Shown: one piece after another, positions 16,340-24,197 of the stretch
How positions within the stretch are numbered: the stretch's first letter is position 1
Layout: every line of letters starts with the position of its first letter
Source of the DNA: DASRSS01 sp035765515
GTDB lineage: Bacteria; Actinomycetota; Actinomycetes; Mycobacteriales; Jatrophihabitantaceae
DNA length: 64,000 nt
Direction: 5' to 3'
Assembly (NCBI GenBank): GCA_035765515.1
Contig: DASTXN010000045.1
Span: forward strand, 1 to 64,000
Made by a program: the position numbers and the translations under genes
Notes under the pieces: generated by a model
Seen by the model: only the letters and a program-made list of their open reading frames with translations
Told to the model about the DNA's origin: nothing
The model's database searches: none

Positions 16340-18289
16340 GTGCTGCGGCGCAGGAGCAAGGACGCCGGCCACGAGCTGTTCGGCGGGTACGCCGACGTGG
16401 TCGAGATCGGCGTCGGCAGCCTGGCGACCGTGTTTCGCGCCCGCGAGATCGAGACCGGGCGGCCGGTTGCGCTCAAGCTGCTCAACGTGCGCGACGCCTC
16501 GCCGCGCGCCATCGAGTCGTTCGAGCGCGAGTCGATCGCCCTCGGCGCGCTGAGCTCGCATCCCAACATCGTCACGCTGTTCCGCACGTTCCGGACACCG
16601 GACGGACGGCCGGTGCTCGTCCTCGAGCTGTGCGCCGGCGCCGTCTCGGACCGGTTGCGCGACGGCGTTGGCCTGCCGGTGCGCGACGTGGTGTCCATCG
16701 GCATCAAGGTCGCGGGCGCCCTGGAGACCGCGCACCGGGGCGGGATCCTGCACCGCGACGTCAAGCCGCAGAACATCCTGGTGACCGAATTCGGTGAGCC
16801 CGCGCTGGCGGACTTCGGCGTGGCGATGCTGCAGTCCTCAACGCAGACCACGGCAGGGCTGTTCGACTTCACCACGCTGCATGCCGCTCCGGAGCTGCTC
16901 GAGGGTGGCGGGACGTCGGCCGCGACCGACGTCTACGAACTTGCCTCCACGCTGTACCAGCTGGTCGCCGGCCGGTCGGCCTTCCGCGCGTACGAGGGGG
17001 AGTCGCCCGCCTCGGTGATCCTGCGGATCCTGCGCGACCCCGTGCACCCGCTCGTCGGCGCGGGCGTGCCGATGGAGCTGTCCGACCTGCTGATCCGGGC
17101 GATGAGCAAGGAGAAGGACCACCGGCCGCCGACCTTGGCCGAGTTCGCCGAGCAGCTCGGCGAGATCGAGACGATGCAGGGCTGGCAGCGCACCCAGTTC
17201 CTGGTCCGCACCGCTGTGGAGCCGCCGCCGGAGCCGGTCGGCTGGACCCCGCCGCCGATGCCGATCCCGGTGCCGATCCCGGTGCCGACTCCGGTCGACA
17301 CCGAGCCGCCGGCCGCGCCGGCGCCGGCCCCTGTCGAGCCCGCGCCCGACCCCGTCCCGGCCGCCACCGAACCGCCCCCCGCGCCCGGTCCCCCGCCGCT
17401 GCCGGCCGCTATCGATCCTGCGCCTGCCGCGACCCCGGCCGCGGTTGAACCCCCGGTGCCGATCCCCGTCGCCACCGAGCCCCCGCCCGCCCCGCCGCGG
17501 CCGATGCCGCAGCCGGAGCCGGTCCCGGACCCCACGCCGAAGCCGCCGGCACCGACGCCGTCGCCTAATCCGACGCCGGCCCCACCGCCAGCTCCGGCAC
17601 CCGAGCCAGCTCCGGTACCCACACCGGAACCGATGCCCACACCGGAACCGATGCCGGTCCCGCCGCCGCGGGCTCCGGCGCCGGCTGTTTCGGTCCCGCC
17701 GGTTCCGGCGCCGGCGATGCCGTTGACGGCCGGCCGGCGTCCCGTCGACATCGACGACGACCTGGCGCTGCCGCACCAGCCCGCACCTCATCGCCCGCCG
17801 CTGCGCGCCCCGTCGGCCCCCCGGATCGTGACACCGACGGCGCCGTCAGCGCCGGCGCCGCAGACCGAACCGAGCGAGCCCGCGGCGCCGCCCGCACCGG
17901 CAGTCCCGACGTGGGCGGTGCGCCGACCGTCGCCGTTCCCGACCGGACCCGTCCCGCAGTTCGTCGGGGATATCGCGATCGATCCACAGTCGCTGCGTCC
18001 CAAGCTGACCGTGCGCGCTGGACTGTCGGCGCTCACCGTCGACGGCCGCCAGTTGGTGTTGCGCACCGGCATGCACCGCGAACGGCTGCCGTGGTCGATG
18101 GTCAGCGCGTTCGAGCCGCGCTTTCCGGACGGTGAAGAGGGGCCGGCCGCACGCGGCGTGCTCGTGGCGATGACTCCGGCCGGCGCGATCGAGCTACCGG
18201 CGACCAGACGGCAGGGCGGCCAACTCCGGCACGTTCACGCCCTGCTGGACGCCTACCGGGTGCGCGCGCAGCAGCTCGCCAGTCGCTGA
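16340..18289 (+). CDS. Ser/Thr protein kinase with long proline-rich linker
   Basis: 649 aa from GTG 16340 (GGGGGAAG ribosome site eight bases upstream); a TTG at 16298 would add 14 residues. Kinase domain, residues ~17-280: glycine loop IGVGSLATVFRA, K46 (VALKLL), HRD at 138-140 (LHRDVKPQNIL), DFG at 158, APE (HAAPELLE). A Pro/Ala/Val-rich linker of ~230 residues follows (EPPPAP and PVPTP-like repeats), then a ~110-residue C-terminal domain (FVGDIAIDPQSLRPKLTVRA, then LPWSMVSAFEPRF) resembling a bacterial PH-like fold. I see no membrane segment, unlike most PknB-type kinases, so it may be cytoplasmic with the linker reaching a partner. Confidence 0.9.
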   Translation: MLRRRSKDAGHELFGGYADVVEIGVGSLATVFRAREIETGRPVALKLLNVRDASPRAIESFERESIALGALSSHPNIVTLFRTFRTPDGRPVLVLELCAGAVSDRLRDGVGLPVRDVVSIGIKVAGALETAHRGGILHRDVKPQNILVTEFGEPALADFGVAMLQSSTQTTAGLFDFTTLHAAPELLEGGGTSAATDVYELASTLYQLVAGRSAFRAYEGESPASVILRILRDPVHPLVGAGVPMELSDLLIRAMSKEKDHRPPTLAEFAEQLGEIETMQGWQRTQFLVRTAVEPPPEPVGWTPPPMPIPVPIPVPTPVDTEPPAAPAPAPVEPAPDPVPAATEPPPAPGPPPLPAAIDPAPAATPAAVEPPVPIPVATEPPPAPPRPMPQPEPVPDPTPKPPAPTPSPNPTPAPPPAPAPEPAPVPTPEPMPTPEPMPVPPPRAPAPAVSVPPVPAPAMPLTAGRRPVDIDDDLALPHQPAPHRPPLRAPSAPRIVTPTAPSAPAPQTEPSEPAAPPAPAVPTWAVRRPSPFPTGPVPQFVGDIAIDPQSLRPKLTVRAGLSALTVDGRQLVLRTGMHRERLPWSMVSAFEPRFPDGEEGPAARGVLVAMTPAGAIELPATRRQGGQLRHVHALLDAYRVRAQQLASR

Positions 18290-18464
18290 CGGCGTCCCGG
18301 TTCGGGTCGTCGGTTTGGCGGCGACGGCGCGGCTCACTGCATGCTCAATTCTCATTGCCGGCTCGCCTTTCCGTATTGGTTGCGTTCTCTGGCGCCGACG
18401 GGGACCGCTTGCTGCCCGCCCGGGTTGCGGTGCCGGGTTCCGTTCCAGCCTCGCCGATTTCTCG
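18290..18464. repeat. Degenerate ~76-bp tandem repeats upstream of the HNH gene
   Basis: Part of a 356-bp stretch (18290-18645) without a gene. At least two units align: the GCCGGCT motif at 18357 recurs as GCCGGGT at 18433, 76 bp later. The units carry TGGTTGC-like, TCTCTGGCGCCGACGG and CGTTCCAGC blocks. The same unit makes up the array at 32101-32580 upstream of another HNH gene. A third partial unit may overlap the end of the kinase gene. Confidence 0.65.
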
Positions 18465-18516
18465 TGATCAACAGCAAGTTGCGGCTGCCTCGGCGTCCGC
18501 AACCTGCTGTTGATCA
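18465..18516. repeat. Long hairpin, TGATCAACAGC family
   Basis: Left arm 18465-18484 and right arm 18497-18516 pair over 20 bp with a single mismatch, around a 12-nt loop. The left arm and loop start share ATCAACAGC-NN-GTTG-N-GGCTGCC with the hairpin at 50184-50231, so this is a dispersed element and not a one-off terminator. It lies about 130 bp upstream of the broken HNH gene. Confidence 0.8.
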
Positions 18517-18609
18517 ACGGTGGAAGCGGGGCGTCCGGACGAGCCATTGTTCGATTTGTGAAGTGGTCGTTGGATTCAGCGAATCAGCCGAGAATATAGG
18601 GCGAAACGC

Positions 18610-18636
18610 TTGCTTCTGTTGGATGTGTGTACTAAT
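18610..18636 (+). promoter_or_regulatory. Candidate promoter of the HNH gene at 18646
   Basis: TTGCTT at 18610-18615 and TACTAAT at 18630-18636 form a plausible sigma-70 type pair, with spacing 14-16 bp depending on the hexamer chosen. The -10 lies only about ten bases ahead of the ATG at 18646, which suggests a leaderless or nearly leaderless transcript, as at 32660. Confidence 0.4.
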
Positions 18637-19160
18637 ATCGGATGCATGTCGGGGGACATGCCTGGAGCGGAGCCGCTCGTCCTGCTCGCGGAGCTGGACG
18701 GGGTGCTGGACAAGCTGCGTGCCACCGACCTGACCGTGCTCTCCGGCCCGGAGTTGTTGGAGTTCACCCGCGATGTCGAACGGCACGCCCGGCGGACCGC
18801 GACGGTGCAGCACGCGGCCGTGGCGGAGTTGGATTCCCGGCGCACCGCCGGCGACACGGGGCATGCCTGCACGAGCGCGCTGCTCATTGACCTGTTGCGT
18901 CTCGACCCCGGTCAGGCGCGTCGCCGGGTGCGGGACGCGGCCGAGTTCGGCGCGCGGCGCGGACTGTCCGGTGAGCCGTTGCCGCCTGTGCTGCCGCAGA
19001 CCGCTGCGGCCTTGGCCGACGGTGTGATCGGGATCGAGCACGCCCGCGCGATCAGCGACCTGTTCGAGCACATTCCCGGCCGAGACGCCGAGACCGAGCA
19101 GGGCATCGAAGCCGCAGCGCTGGTCGCGGCCGCTGTGTGCGGCCCGCACGAGTTGCGCAG

Positions 19161-19202
19161 TGGGGGTCCCCCCGCCAATGAGGGCGTAGCCGGCGGGGGA
19201 GG
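19161..19202 (+). repeat. 42-bp palindromic repeat, copy 1 (at the frameshift)
   Basis: TGGGGGTCCCCCCGCC, then AATGAGGGCGTAGCC, then GGCGGGGGAGG. CCCCCGCC pairs with GGCGGGGG to give a stem of 8 bp with a 15-nt loop. Identical to copy 2. The reading frame of the host gene is lost right after this copy. Confidence 0.9.
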
Positions 19203-19495
19203 TGCGTGCAGGCCGAAGCGACGCTGAACCAGGACGGCACCGAACCCCGCGAGCAGGTCCAACAGCGGCTGCGGGGGCTGAACGTGATCGACCAACCGGA
19301 CGGCACCGCGAAACTCTCTGGACGGCTCACCCCGTTCGCGGCCGCGGCGCTGCGCGCTGTTCTCGGACCACTCTCGGCCCCCGCCCCGGCCGAGGACGGT
19401 GCCCGCGACGAGCGGACCGCCGCCCAGCGCCGCCACGACGGCCTGGCCGAGGCCTGCAGCCGGCTGCTGCGCTCGGGCACCCTGCCCGACTCCAA

Positions 19496-19537
19496 TGGGG
19501 GTCCCCCCGCCAATGAGGGCGTAGCCGGCGGGGGAGG
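19496..19537 (+). repeat. 42-bp palindromic repeat, copy 2 (in frame)
   Basis: Identical to copy 1 over all 42 bases. It is read in frame as GGPPANEGVAGGGG between the LLRSGTLPDSN and AETTILVTIDY segments of the HNH protein, a loop that is variable in the family. Confidence 0.9.
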
Positions 19538-19726
19538 GGCCGAGACGACGATTCTGGTCACCATCGACTACCGCGACCTGCTGCAGCGCTACTGGAACAC
19601 GATGGGCGCGAACACCACCACCGACACCGCGAGCGACAGCGCCACCGCCGGCAGCGGCAGCACCGACACCACGGGCGGTGCGACCGGTGGCAGCGGCCGG
19701 GCACCGGACAGCACCAGCGCCGCCAG

Positions 19727-19768
19727 TGGGGGTCCCCCCGCCAATAAAGGCGTAGCCGGCGGGGGAGG
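19727..19768 (+). repeat. 42-bp palindromic repeat, copy 3 (in frame)
   Basis: Differs from copies 1 and 2 at two loop positions (AATAAAGG for AATGAGGG), giving GGPPANKGVAGGGG. It lies in a Ser/Thr/Gly-rich linker of the same gene, preceded by AGT as in copy 1. Stem bases are unchanged. Confidence 0.9.
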
Positions 19769-20243
19769 CTACGGGGTCACCTCCTACGGCACGCTGATCC
19801 CGGTCGACGAGCTGCTGCGAAGAGCCTCCGAGGCGAAGATCATCCCGGTCGTGTTGAACGATTCGGGCGGGGTCATGGCCTACGGGCGAAGTCGAAGACT
19901 CGCGAGCCCAGCACAGCGAAGAGCGCTCGCCGCCCGCGATGGGGGTTGCGTGCGACCGGGCTGCACGGTGCCCGCGGACTGGTGTGAGGTGAACCATGTC
20001 GACCGCTGGGAACACGGCGGCAAGACCGACATCGGCAAGATGGCACTGGTCTGCACCCACAACCACGACGACCTCGAACGCGGCGCCAAAATCGTCATGA
20101 TCAACGGCAGGCCCCACTGGATCGAACCTGCCTGGATCGATCCGTCACAGACCCCACGGTTGAAGACTGCCCACCACCTGCCGCGCATCTTCACCGGGGA
20201 CCTCGACGCCGCCTCTGAGGGGAAGCAGAACAGCGATCAATAG

Positions 20244-20568
20244 CCCGCGGGTGCAAGGCGACCACACGAGCCGGAGCGGGCTGGAAGCCAGCAGAACAGC
20301 GGCACCGCGGGAGGCGCAGGCGACCCACCGTACGACGCACCCAGCACAACCCGAATATCAGGACCGGGTTCGAAGCCGTCAGTGGCAGCGGGACTGCGCG
20401 AGCCACAGGCGACGACACGAGCCGGACCGGGCTCGAAGCCGCCGAAGCCAACGGCACCGTGGGACGCCCGGCCGCCAACCACGCGATGAGAGCTTGCGGC
20501 TCGGGTCGCGCGACCCGAGCCTGTCCTCTGCGCCGGTCGAAGATCCGAATGGCGCGGACAAGAACCGC
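20244..20568. repeat. Gene-free stretch with a long degenerate direct repeat and a palindrome
   Basis: 325 bp between the convergent HNH and transglutaminase genes. GGCGACNACACGAGCCGGA followed by CGGGCTNGAAGCC occurs at 20257 and again at 20408 (151 bp apart), each followed by a CGGCACCG motif; a weaker related segment near 20363 reads GGACCGGGTTCGAAGCCG. The longest open frames here are low-complexity and look non-coding. Confidence 0.55.
20498..20521. terminator. Perfect 24-bp palindrome between convergent genes
   Basis: GGCTCGGGTCGC followed by its exact complement GCGACCCGAGCC. It sits between the 3' ends of the HNH gene and the transglutaminase-fold gene and could form a strong hairpin on either strand. 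There is no U-tract, as is usual for actinobacterial terminators, so a bidirectional terminator role is inferred from place only. Confidence 0.5.
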
Positions 20569-23046
20569 TCAGTGCATGCGTCGGCCGCGCCGGTAACGGG
20601 CCGGGTCACCGGACGTGCGCCGGCGGCGCTTGCGGTCCTCCTGGCGCTGCGTGGACTCATCGGCCCAGGACGACGGCCCGGGCGCGAAATGCACCGCGTG
20701 ATTGCGGTGGTAACGCAGCCAGGCCGAGATCCGTGCACCGAAGGACAGTTGCTGGTTCACGCCCCGGCGCAGCTCGCGCTCGGCGGCCCAGGCGGCGTCG
20801 GCGTCCTCTGGCCGGATCAGCAGCGCCGTGCTGTAGGCCGCGGCCTGGGCGACCGCGTTGACCTGACCGGCAGACCCGGCCGGTTCGGCACCGAATCGGT
20901 CTTCGGTGAGACGGACGATCTCGTGCCCGGTCAACATGCTCAGGTCGGGCAGGCCCGCCTCGGTCAGCAGATCGATGCTCTCGTGCCAGGCGGCGACCGT
21001 GCGCGCCCGCGGATCGGCCAGCCGCCGTCGCCGGCGGCGACGCACCTGTTTGCGCGCCAGCAGCAGGGCCACCACCAGGACTATTAGCGCCGCGATCGCG
21101 ATGATCAGCGCGGTGACGACTGCGCGCAGCGAGGATCCCGGCCCGCCCGGCACCTGGCTGCGGGGTGCCACGGCGTGGCCACCGTTGCTCTTGGTCACCA
21201 GGCCGCCCTTGCTCGGGGACGCGGTCGGGCTCGGCGACGGGCTGGCCGACGCGGTCTGCTTCTGCCGCACCGAGGAGTAGGTGGTCGGCGCGGCGTCGAG
21301 CACGACCCACCCGGCGTTCGTCACCGGCACCTCGACCCACGTCCAGGCGTCCGCGGTCGTCACGGTGTACGTCCCGCTGGGCAGCGTCGTGCTACCGCCG
21401 GGCATGGTCACGCGGAATCCGGAAACCACGCGCGCGGGCACGCCGAGCTTGCGGGCCAGCAGCGCGACGAGGGTCGCGTACTGCTCTGGCGTTCCCGTCC
21501 GGTCCGGGCCGACGACCGCACCCAGCACGGCCGCGAAGCTGGTGCTGCTCGCGCGGGCACCAGGCGGGATCGTCGACGGCGGCGCGGACGGCGTGTGGGT
21601 GGGGCTCGGGCTGCTGGCACCGCTGCTCGGATTGCCGCTGGCTGAGGCGGTGCTGCCGTTCCCGGAGCCGAGCAGCGAGTAGTTGCCGCGTAGGTCCTTC
21701 TGCAGCGCCTGCAGGAACCCGATTGCGGGCGTCAGTGGCGTGCCGGTCTCCTGGCTGAACGACTGGGCGAGCAGGCTCAGCGTCTGGTCCAGGCCCGGCG
21801 GCAGGTTGCCGTCGCTCGCGGTGCCGGTCGCGACGAGCGCGGACGGCGGCAGCTTGCCGAACTGGCGGGTGACGGTCTTGGACGTGACGCGGTAACGCTG
21901 GCCGCTGTGCAGGTGGGTCGCGGGCACGATCATGCCGCTGCTGGGGTCGATGTTGATCGACGTCCCGGTGACGTTCTGCGGACGGTAGAGGTACGGCATC
22001 CACGACGAGCCGTTCATCGGCCCGTTCGCGATCCGGTACGTCTGCGTCACCGTGGCCGTCGGGCCGGTCAACTCGGTGTCGCTGTCGGCGGGCAGCACAC
22101 CGCCCGACGGCCGGAACGTGCGCTGAAAGCTCCAGCCCGCGCCGTCGTAGATGTCGGAGTTGGCGATGCCGAAGTAGCCCGAAGTGCTTCGGTCGGTCTG
22201 CACGGTGAACACCGGCCGGCCCGGCTCCTTCGGGTCGGCCGGACGCAGCGAGGCGATGAACGCGACAGGTGACAGCGGCCGCGACTGGTGCACGGACGGC
22301 ACGCGTTGCGGCGACGCGCTGCGTCCGCTGAACGCGGGGGATTGCACGGTCAGCGCGGCCACCGCCGTGACCACGATCGTGGACACCAGGCCGATCGCGA
22401 TGCCATGGATCGGCAGGATCCCGTCCGCCTGCGTCGCCTCGGCGGTGTCGTCCTGCCGCACCCAGGTCTGCGCGACACGAAGCATGAGCAGCGTCATCAG
22501 CAGCAAGGCGGAGATCAGCGTCTGGTCGATGCGGGTGTCCGTGGTGAGAAAGTTCGACGCCCGCGCGGTGGCCGCGTAGGCCAGCCCGTACGCGACCAGG
22601 AATCCCGGGAAGGGCACGATCGTGAACCAGCGCCGAGTCAGGCATTCGCCGGCCAGCGCACCGGCGATCCAGGCCACCGCCACCGGTGCTACGAACAGCG
22701 ACCGCGGGCTGACCAGCGGCAGCGCGAACGTGAGGATCTGCGACGGGCCGTTGTAGAACCCGCTGACCAGCGCGGTGAAACCGATCGGGTCGTGCAACGC
22801 CACAACCAGCGTGTAGATCACGAAGCAGACCACGTCGATCAGCAGCGACGACCACAGGCGCACGACGCCGAGTTGGGCCGCGGCCGCCGGCACCAGCACG
22901 CTGAGCACCGCAGCGCCGAAGACCGGCGCGCCGATCGCGCTGGCGGGGAACGAGTGCAGCCACGGGGTGGCCGCCAACACGCCCGCGATCATGCTCAGCG
23001 GGATCAGGCTGAGCGGGACCGTGCGCCGGATAAGCGGTGCGCTCAT
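20569..23046 (-). CDS. Membrane protein with DUF3488/transglutaminase-like domain lacking catalytic Cys and His
   Basis: 825 aa. About six N-terminal membrane helices (residues ~8-205), an extracytoplasmic region, then a transglutaminase-like fold (~500-590), a Ser/Pro linker, one membrane helix (~650-675, AVVTALIIAIAALIVLVVALLL) and a basic cytoplasmic tail (KQVRRRRRRRL). In active TgpA-type proteins the core reads CEQFA...RVVxGF...HAWxEV...D. Here it reads TPEQYATLVALLARKLGVPA, RVVSGFR, then ADAWTWVEV and GWVVLDAAPT: P520 replaces Cys, D566 replaces His and only D584 remains. It is therefore likely non-catalytic. The ATG overlaps the DUF58 stop by 4 bp, the normal partner order. Confidence 0.85.
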   Translation of the reverse strand: MSAPLIRRTVPLSLIPLSMIAGVLAATPWLHSFPASAIGAPVFGAAVLSVLVPAAAAQLGVVRLWSSLLIDVVCFVIYTLVVALHDPIGFTALVSGFYNGPSQILTFALPLVSPRSLFVAPVAVAWIAGALAGECLTRRWFTIVPFPGFLVAYGLAYAATARASNFLTTDTRIDQTLISALLLMTLLMLRVAQTWVRQDDTAEATQADGILPIHGIAIGLVSTIVVTAVAALTVQSPAFSGRSASPQRVPSVHQSRPLSPVAFIASLRPADPKEPGRPVFTVQTDRSTSGYFGIANSDIYDGAGWSFQRTFRPSGGVLPADSDTELTGPTATVTQTYRIANGPMNGSSWMPYLYRPQNVTGTSINIDPSSGMIVPATHLHSGQRYRVTSKTVTRQFGKLPPSALVATGTASDGNLPPGLDQTLSLLAQSFSQETGTPLTPAIGFLQALQKDLRGNYSLLGSGNGSTASASGNPSSGASSPSPTHTPSAPPSTIPPGARASSTSFAAVLGAVVGPDRTGTPEQYATLVALLARKLGVPARVVSGFRVTMPGGSTTLPSGTYTVTTADAWTWVEVPVTNAGWVVLDAAPTTYSSVRQKQTASASPSPSPTASPSKGGLVTKSNGGHAVAPRSQVPGGPGSSLRAVVTALIIAIAALIVLVVALLLARKQVRRRRRRRLADPRARTVAAWHESIDLLTEAGLPDLSMLTGHEIVRLTEDRFGAEPAGSAGQVNAVAQAAAYSTALLIRPEDADAAWAAERELRRGVNQQLSFGARISAWLRYHRNHAVHFAPGPSSWADESTQRQEDRKRRRRTSGDPARYRRGRRMH

Positions 23047-24185
23047 GTGGTGTGCACCTGCATGTTCCAGGCGGTCGCAACCTCGTCGGCGTCTGCGGCG
23101 ACGATCACCTGGACCCCGTCGAAGTGCGGGGCGGGCGTGCGATCCGGGTCCAGTGACACGACGACGAGCCGGTCGAAGCGCCGGCGCAGCGCGCTGACGT
23201 ACGGCAGGTCTGAGGCCGGGTCCAGCACCCCGGTGACCATGATGAACGACGTCCCGCCACGCGAGCGGCGCAGCGCCAGCAGCTGAGCCGTCAGCGATCC
23301 CTCGGCGTGCGCTTCGACGCCGGTCAGGTGATCGATCAGGGGCGTGATGTCGCGCAGCCGGGGACCGCCCAGCCGGGTGCCGTCCGTCAGCCGAAGCTCG
23401 ACCGGCGCCTTGTTCGCCGAGCCGGACACCACGACCGATGCGGCGACGTCGACCGCTTCCTCGAAGGCGGCCTCGGTGTAACTGCCCGGCCGCTGATCGA
23501 ACAGCACCACCGTGTACGGCTGCGAGGTGTCGACGTTGTGCTTGACGACGAGCGTTCCGGTGCGCGCCGACGAGCGCCAGTGCACCAGGCGCAGGTCGTC
23601 ACCGACGACGTAGTCGCGCAGCCGGTGGAAGGTGATGTTGCCCTGCGGGGAGACGTCCGAGGACGGTCCCTCCAGGTGCCGCGTCTGGCCGGCCGGCAGC
23701 GTACGCAGCGGCACCACGCGGGGATACACCCAGATGCGCTCGGGGTCGCCGTGGCGGCGCGAGACGCGGAACAGCTCGAAGCTGTCGCGGCGGGTGACCT
23801 CGACCGGGCCGACCTCGAAGATCCCGCGCTGGCGCGTGGGCAGCCGGTAGGTGCGCATGCCACGCTCGCCGCGGCGCATCCGCGGAATGATCGTGCGCAC
23901 CCGAATGTCCCCGAACGGCTGGCTCGCCACGGTCACGCCGATCGTGTAGCGGCCGCGATTGGCGAACGTCAACACCGCGATTGCCGGCGAACCCTTGGGC
24001 ACCCGGGGCGGCTGGATCGCGCGGTCGATCACCAGCTGGGACGGGCGCAGGATGTTGACCAGGCAGCCGGCGACGAGCACGAGCAGCCCGATGCCGAGCA
24101 CGCTGAACGCCGGCCAGTGCAGCGTGAGGCCGAGCACGAGCGCGGCGACGCCACCGAGCAGCGTGGCCAGGCCCATTCTGGTCAT
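23043..24185 (-). CDS. DUF58 (vWA-like) membrane-anchored protein
   Basis: 380 aa. Two N-terminal membrane helices (residues ~5-45: LATLLGGVAALVLGLTLHW, GIGLLVLVAGCLV) are followed by a beta-rich region and the DUF58 core RLRDYVVGDDLRLVHWRSSART, which precedes a von Willebrand A-like domain (TVVLFDQRPGS, with the metal-site aspartate weakly conserved). DUF58 proteins work with MoxR ATPases and transglutaminase-fold membrane proteins in envelope-related assembly, with unknown targets. The start is 12 bp after the moxR stop and the 3' end overlaps the next gene by 4 bp. Confidence 0.9.
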   Translation of the reverse strand: MTRMGLATLLGGVAALVLGLTLHWPAFSVLGIGLLVLVAGCLVNILRPSQLVIDRAIQPPRVPKGSPAIAVLTFANRGRYTIGVTVASQPFGDIRVRTIIPRMRRGERGMRTYRLPTRQRGIFEVGPVEVTRRDSFELFRVSRRHGDPERIWVYPRVVPLRTLPAGQTRHLEGPSSDVSPQGNITFHRLRDYVVGDDLRLVHWRSSARTGTLVVKHNVDTSQPYTVVLFDQRPGSYTEAAFEEAVDVAASVVVSGSANKAPVELRLTDGTRLGGPRLRDITPLIDHLTGVEAHAEGSLTAQLLALRRSRGGTSFIMVTGVLDPASDLPYVSALRRRFDRLVVVSLDPDRTPAPHFDGVQVIVAADADEVATAWNMQVHTT

Positions 24186-24197
24186 GTGCGCCCTGGC

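Larger units (their letters stand above)
18646..20243 (+). pseudogene. DUF222/HNH endonuclease, broken by a frameshift at a 42-bp repeat
   Basis: Two open frames join into one family member. 18646-19227 (frame 1) carries the DUF222 N-terminal domain (LLAELDGVLDKLRATDLTVLSG..., AVAELDSRRTAGDTGHACTS); 19206-20243 (frame 3) carries the rest, from AEATLNQDGTEPREQ and KLSGRLTPFAAAAL to the HNH motif CVRPGCTVPADWCEVNHVDRW, then LVCTHNHDDLERG. The frame changes just after the first 42-bp repeat; 44 bp too many (e.g. 19161-19204) would explain it, giving HELRS-VQAEATL. Two further copies stay in frame, each coding GGPPAN(E/K)GVAGGGG in loops. Full length would be ~515 aa. Either the gene is inactive, or the frameshift is an assembly error in a G-rich hairpin, or GTG 19206 restarts translation. 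Confidence 0.75.

Noticed and set aside
17240..17720. DNA tandem repeat in the kinase gene
   Set aside because: The repetition is at the protein level (Pro/Ala/Val-rich linker) with irregular period; it reads as an ordinary low-complexity linker.
20251..21087. A 278-aa plus-strand frame after the HNH gene
   Set aside because: Its first part is the direct-repeat region and the rest is antisense to the transglutaminase-fold gene; no domain or ribosome site.
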